A stretch of DNA of 34,546 nucleotides from Reyranella sp. (GTDB lineage Bacteria; Pseudomonadota; Alphaproteobacteria; Reyranellales; Reyranellaceae). The translations under genes and the position numbers were made by a program. Each line of letters begins with the position of its first letter. Position 1 is the stretch's first letter. This document shows positions 30,558-34,546 of this stretch, in pieces. The stretch lies in NCBI GenBank assembly GCA_019745575.1, contig JAIETA010000189.1, positions 1 to 34,546 of the forward strand, written 5' to 3'. The notes below the pieces were generated by a model, which did no database searches, had not been told where the DNA came from, and saw nothing but the letters and a program-made list of their open reading frames with translations.

Positions 30558-33158
30558 GTGTCGTCGACACAAGCGCGCTACAATTTCCATGAGACCGAAG
30601 CCAGGTGGCAGAAGGTCTGGGACGACCGCCAGACCTTCCGCGCCGTCATGGATGCCGCGCGGCCCAAGTACTACGTGCTGGAGATGTTCCCCTATCCGTC
30701 GGGGCGCATCCACATGGGCCACGTGCGCAACTACACGCAAGGCGACGTGATCGCCCGCTACAAGCGCGCCCGCGGCTTCAACGTGCTGCATCCCATGGGC
30801 TGGGATGCCTTCGGACTGCCGGCCGAGAACGCGGCGATGGAGAAGAAGACCCACCCCAAGAAGTGGACCTACGAAAACATCGCCGCCATGAAGGTGCAGC
30901 TGAAGTCGATGGGCCTGTCGCTCGACTGGAGCCGCGAGGTCGCGACCTGCGATCCCTCCTACTATCGCCACCAGCAGAAGATGTTCCTCGACTTCTGGAA
31001 GGCGGGCCTCGCCTACCGCAAGGAGGCCTGGGTCAACTGGGACCCCGTCGACAATACCGTGCTGGCCAACGAGCAGGTGATCGAAGGCAAGGGCTGGCGC
31101 ACCGGCGCGCCCGTCGAGCGGCGCAAGCTCACGCAATGGAACCTCAAGATCACGCACTTCGCCGATGAGCTCCTGAGCCGCCTCGACACGCTCGAGCGCT
31201 GGCCGGAGAAGGTGCGCCTGATGCAGGCCAACTGGATCGGCAAGAGCCGCGGCGCCCGCGTGTTCTGGGAGCTGACCGATGCCTCCGGCGCCGCCCCATC
31301 GAAAAAGGATTGGGGCAAGCTCGAGATCTTCACCACCCGGCCGGACACGCTCTACGGCGCCTCGTTCATGGCGCTGTCGCCCGAGCATCCGCTGACCGCC
31401 GACCTGGCGGCGGCCGATCCCGGCCTCGGCCGTTTCGTCGCCGAGTGCCGCAAGACCGGCACCGCCGCGGCCGAGGTCGAGACCGCCGAGAAGGTGGGCT
31501 ACAAGCTGCCGCTGCTTGCCCGCCATCCGCTGCTGCCGGGCAAGACGGTGCCGGTCTATGCCGCCAACTTCGTGCTGATGGAATACGGCACCGGCGCCAT
31601 CTTCGGCTGCCCCGGCCACGACGAGCGCGACCACGAGTTCGCCACCAAGTACCGCCTGCCGATCCTGCAGGTCGTGGCGCCGGCCGACGGCGCCAGGCTC
31701 GACATCGCCGCCGCCGCCTTCGTCGAGGACGGCGTCATCGTGAACTCGGACTTCCTGAACGGCCTCGACGTGGAAGAGGCGAAGGCCCGCGTGATCGCCC
31801 GCCTCGAGGAACTGAAGGTGGGCAAGGGCACGACCCAGTACCGCCTGCGCGACTGGCTGGTCTCGCGCCAGCGCTACTGGGGCTGTCCGATCCCGGCGAT
31901 CCATTGCGAGACGTGCGGCGTCGTGCCGGTGCCGGAAAAGGACCTGCCGGTGAAACTGCCGGACGACGTGACCTTCGACCGCCCGGGCAACCCGCTCGAC
32001 CGTCATCCGACGTGGAAGCATGTCGGCTGCCCCACGTGCGGCGCCAAGGCCCGGCGCGAGACCGACACGTTCGACACCTTCATCGATTCGAGCTGGTACT
32101 TCGACCGCTTCACCTCGCCCGGCGTCGAGACCCAGCCGTTCGACCGCCGCGAGAACGAGTACTGGATGCCGGTCGACCAGTATATCGGCGGCGTCGAGCA
32201 CGCCATCCTGCACCTGCTCTATTCGCGCTTCTGGACGCGCGCCATGCGCGAGGTCCAGATGACCAGCCGCGACGAGCCGTTCGACGGCCTGTTCACCCAG
32301 GGCATGGTCTGCCACGAGACTTACAGGTCGAGCGACGGCCAATGGCTGACCCCGGAGGAGATCGAGCGGATCGACGGCGGCAAGGTCGTGCGCGTCTCCG
32401 ACAGGAGCCCGGTCGAGGTCGGCCGCTCGGAGAAGATGTCCAAGTCGAAGAAGAACGTCGTCGACCCGGACCAGATCATCCGCGACTACGGCGCCGACAC
32501 GGCGCGCTGGTTCATGCTGTCCGACAGCCCGCCCGAGCGCGACCTCGAATGGACGGAGGCGGGCGTGGCCGGCGCCTGGCGCTTCCAGCAGCGGCTCCAC
32601 CGCATCGCCACGGCGGCGCTCGCCCAGATGCCGCCGGCCGGCACGGCCAAGCCCGCCGCCTTTTCGGACGCCGCGCAGGCGTTGCGCCGCGCCGCCCACA
32701 AGACCATCGCCGGCGTCTCGGCCGACATCGAAGCCTTCCACTTCAACAAGGCGGTGGCGCGGCTCTATGAGCTGGCCAACGCCATCGACGGCGCGGAGGC
32801 CGGCGACGGGTCGGCCAAATGGGCGCTGCGCGAGGCGCTGGAGATCTTCGTGCGGCTGATCGGTCCGATGACGCCGCATCTCGCCGAGGAGCTGTGGCAG
32901 GCGCTCGGCCACCAATCGCTGCTGGCCGACACGCCGTGGCCGCTGCCTGAGGATGCCTTGCTGGTCGACGACACCGTGACCGTCGCGGTACAGCTCAACG
33001 GCAAGCTGCGCGGCACCATCGCCCTGCCCAAGGACGCGCCGAAGGAAGCCGCCGAGACGGCCGCGCTCGCCCAGCCCGACCTCGTGCGCGGCCTCGACGG
33101 ACGGGCGCCCAAGCGGGTGATCGTGGTGCCGAACCGGATCGTCAACGTCGTGGTGTAA
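30558..33158 (+). CDS. leuS: Leucyl-tRNA synthetase
   Basis: An 866-residue class Ia synthetase of normal length that charges tRNA-Leu. The HIGH-type motif is H52-M-G-H55 ([13 protein letters not shown]) and the KMSKS loop is exactly K626-M-S-K-S630. The CP1 editing domain has the Thr-rich [17 protein letters not shown] and the conserved Asp of [12 protein letters not shown]. The zinc-like Cys pairs HCETCG and GCPTCG are present. The start GTG at 30558 follows AGGA and gives the usual N-terminus ([15 protein letters not shown]). It lies immediately after a terminator and 26 bases before a small gene in the same direction. Confidence 0.97.
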   Translation: MSSTQARYNFHETEARWQKVWDDRQTFRAVMDAARPKYYVLEMFPYPSGRIHMGHVRNYTQGDVIARYKRARGFNVLHPMGWDAFGLPAENAAMEKKTHPKKWTYENIAAMKVQLKSMGLSLDWSREVATCDPSYYRHQQKMFLDFWKAGLAYRKEAWVNWDPVDNTVLANEQVIEGKGWRTGAPVERRKLTQWNLKITHFADELLSRLDTLERWPEKVRLMQANWIGKSRGARVFWELTDASGAAPSKKDWGKLEIFTTRPDTLYGASFMALSPEHPLTADLAAADPGLGRFVAECRKTGTAAAEVETAEKVGYKLPLLARHPLLPGKTVPVYAANFVLMEYGTGAIFGCPGHDERDHEFATKYRLPILQVVAPADGARLDIAAAAFVEDGVIVNSDFLNGLDVEEAKARVIARLEELKVGKGTTQYRLRDWLVSRQRYWGCPIPAIHCETCGVVPVPEKDLPVKLPDDVTFDRPGNPLDRHPTWKHVGCPTCGAKARRETDTFDTFIDSSWYFDRFTSPGVETQPFDRRENEYWMPVDQYIGGVEHAILHLLYSRFWTRAMREVQMTSRDEPFDGLFTQGMVCHETYRSSDGQWLTPEEIERIDGGKVVRVSDRSPVEVGRSEKMSKSKKNVVDPDQIIRDYGADTARWFMLSDSPPERDLEWTEAGVAGAWRFQQRLHRIATAALAQMPPAGTAKPAAFSDAAQALRRAAHKTIAGVSADIEAFHFNKAVARLYELANAIDGAEAGDGSAKWALREALEIFVRLIGPMTPHLAEELWQALGHQSLLADTPWPLPEDALLVDDTVTVAVQLNGKLRGTIALPKDAPKEAAETAALAQPDLVRGLDGRAPKRVIVVPNRIVNVVV

Positions 33159-33184
33159 AGCCACCCATCGAGGAGTCGAACGCC

Positions 33185-33355
33185 ATGGCACGCAAGCCCA
33201 ACTACGATTTCGAACGCCGCGAGCGCGAGCGGCTGAAGGCCATCAAGGTGGCCGAGAAGGCCGCCGCCAAGAAGGAAGCGCGCGAACGGGCCCGCGCCGA
33301 GAACGCCGCGGCGGCGCCGCCTGCCGACGGCGAGCCCACGCCCGACAAGGTCTGA
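33185..33355 (+). CDS. Small highly charged protein, 56 residues
   Basis: Starts at an ATG nine bases after GAGGAG and reads MARKPNYDFERRERERLKA, then Lys/Ala/Arg/Glu-rich helix, then an acidic Pro-rich tail ending PTPDKV. The coding frame has the codon bias of its neighbours. It looks like a single charged alpha-helix with a disordered end and has no recognisable domain; similar MARKPNY-type small proteins are known in alphaproteobacteria, function unknown. It occupies the place between leuS and holA where lptE is usually found, but it has no signal peptide or lipobox and is not LptE. Confidence 0.75.
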   Translation: MARKPNYDFERRERERLKAIKVAEKAAAKKEARERARAENAAAAPPADGEPTPDKV

Positions 33356-33382
33356 TCGCGCCCTCCCCGGGGTCAGGTCGAG

Positions 33383-34426
33383 ATGAAGATCGAACCGCGC
33401 CAGGTCGAAGCGTTTCTCAAGAAGCCGGATCCCCGGATCCGCGGCGTGGTGATCTACGGCAACGACGACGGTCTGGTCGCCGAGCGCGCCGTGGCGCTGG
33501 CCAAGGCGATCTGCCCCGACCTCAACGACCCGTTCCGCGTCGTCGACATTTCGGGCGACACCCTGAAGAACGATCCGGCGCGGCTGGCCGACGAGTTCGG
33601 CGCGATGTCGATGATGGGCGGCCGCCGCGTCATCCGCGTCCGGCCGGCCGGCGAGGAGACGGTGGCGGCGCTGGAGAACCTCGTGGCCGCCGCCGCCGGC
33701 GACGCCCTGGTCATCGTCGAAGGCGGCAACCTCACGCCGCGCTCCGGCCTCAGGGCGCTGGCCGAGACCGAGGCCTGCCTGGCCGCCATGCCCTGCTACA
33801 TGGACAACGCGGCGGCGCTGGAGGGGCTGGTCGAGAGTGCGGCCCGCGCCCAGGGCCTCGCCGTCGAGGCCGATGCCCTGCAGTGGATCGTCGAGCGGCT
33901 GGGCGGCGATCGCGGCCAGACCCGCAGCGAGATCGACAAGCTGCTGCTCTATAAGGCGAGCGACCCCGACAAGACCGTCACGACAGCCGATGCGCTGGCC
34001 GTGCTGGGCGACACCGCCGCGATCGGCATCGACGACGTGATCGCCGCCACCTTCGACGGCGAGCTGGCAGCGCTCGACCGCGCGCTCGACCGCGTCTTCG
34101 CCGAGGGCGGCCATCCGGTGCAGCTCGTGCGCGCCCTGCAGCGCCACGCCGACCAGCTCCATCTCGTGTCGGCCCACACGGGCAAGGGCGGCAGTCTCGA
34201 GCAGGCGATGTTCAAGGCCCGCGGCCTGCCGCGCGGCGGCCCGGTGCGCCAGCGTTTCGAACGCCACGCGCGCGCCTGGCCGCTGCGCCGCCTGGGCGAC
34301 GCCCTGCAGGCGCTCCTGAAAGCCGAGATGGACTGCAAGACGACCGGCCTGCCCGACGAGGCGCTGGCCCGCCGGCTCTGCCTGGCGCTCGCCTCCTCGG
34401 CGCGCTCGGCCAAGGCGCGGCGTTAG
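33383..34426 (+). CDS. holA: DNA polymerase III subunit delta
   Basis: A 347-residue clamp-loader subunit that opens the beta clamp. The N-terminus MKIEPRQVEAFLKKPDPRIRG and the following GVVIYGNDDGLVAERAVALA match HolA; the Walker-like lysine is missing, as normal for delta. Domain III contains LQWIVERLGGDRGQTRSEIDKLLLY and VIAATFDGELAALDRALDRV. The C-terminal segment PVQLVRALQRHADQLH is also typical. It follows the small charged gene by 27 bases and probably belongs to the leuS transcription unit. Confidence 0.93.
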   Translation: MKIEPRQVEAFLKKPDPRIRGVVIYGNDDGLVAERAVALAKAICPDLNDPFRVVDISGDTLKNDPARLADEFGAMSMMGGRRVIRVRPAGEETVAALENLVAAAAGDALVIVEGGNLTPRSGLRALAETEACLAAMPCYMDNAAALEGLVESAARAQGLAVEADALQWIVERLGGDRGQTRSEIDKLLLYKASDPDKTVTTADALAVLGDTAAIGIDDVIAATFDGELAALDRALDRVFAEGGHPVQLVRALQRHADQLHLVSAHTGKGGSLEQAMFKARGLPRGGPVRQRFERHARAWPLRRLGDALQALLKAEMDCKTTGLPDEALARRLCLALASSARSAKARR

Positions 34427-34483
34427 AGTCTTTCCGACGCGGATTGACCGACTCTTCCCCTCCCCAGCTTTGCTCTAGGCGAT

Positions 34484-34546
34484 TCACACATTTCTGAGGC
34501 TCCACCCTTTGGCGATGCCGTGGAAGTAGTCGAGGCCATGTTTGAA
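34484..34546 (-). CDS. C-terminal end of an unidentified reverse-strand gene, possibly a transposase
   Basis: The reverse strand from the window edge reads FKHGLDYFHGIAKGWSLRNV and then TGA at 34484-34486. Twenty codons are too few for a firm call. The style resembles the end of an insertion-sequence transposase, and the AT/GC character differs from holA. The 57 bases between it and holA hold nothing recognisable. If it is an IS element, its left end should lie between about 34430 and 34484. Confidence 0.3.
   Translation of the reverse strand, partial: FKHGLDYFHGIAKGWSLRNV

Noticed and set aside
30330..33191. Reverse-strand open frame of about 950 codons over leuS
   Set aside because: Antisense shadow of leuS; no ribosome site or domain signal.

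Overview
The window is a GC-rich, densely packed stretch of an alphaproteobacterial chromosome. Gene orders typical of that class point to this: hrcA divergent from rph-rdgB-hemW, a Tim44/TimA-like gene followed by mltA, a DUF3576 lipoprotein followed by leuS and holA, and an HspQ gene. The porin and IS481 types fit a Rhodospirillales/Rhizobiales relative, perhaps Reyranella-like; the genus is a guess from protein style only.

Layout. 1-4932: a truncated glycosyltransferase diverges from a three-gene unit made of a 906-residue ABC-transporter-like protein with a degenerate nucleotide-binding half, a stand-alone cyclic-nucleotide-binding protein and a small methyltransferase. 4929-8401: a GlsB/YeaQ membrane protein, exonuclease III, a YpfJ-type zinc peptidase, an FAA-hydrolase enzyme and an L,D-transpeptidase, with a cluster of perfect palindromes at 6956-7057. 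8408-13386: hrcA, apparently leaderless, diverges from a tightly overlapping rph-rdgB-hemW-solute-binding-protein operon, which converges on hspQ. 13598-16631: a coupled metallo-hydrolase, methyltransferase and class III cyclase. 16720-20778: the TimA-like gene and mltA, convergent with katG. 20900-23900: katG and lutABC diverge around a Fur-family (Irr/PerR-like) operator.

23923-29420 is the most rearranged part. A methyltransferase gene, a bidirectional terminator and an outer-membrane porin form a unit present twice in tandem. The second unit keeps only the last 136 codons of the methyltransferase. The first unit carries an IS481-family element inserted at the porin stop codon. The transposase frame of this element probably once used a stop codon supplied by the target site; that stop is now lost, so the frame runs on into sequence antisense to the methyltransferase.

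29421-34546: a long intergenic region, then the DUF3576 lipoprotein, a strong terminator 12 bases before leuS, a 56-residue basic/charged protein and holA. The last 63 bases hold the end of an unidentified reverse-strand reading frame, possibly another transposase.

No rRNA, tRNA or CRISPR array was recognised. The candidates for something little described are the degenerate ABC/cyclic-nucleotide/methyltransferase unit, the hydrolase-methyltransferase-cyclase unit, and the duplicated porin locus with its read-through transposase.
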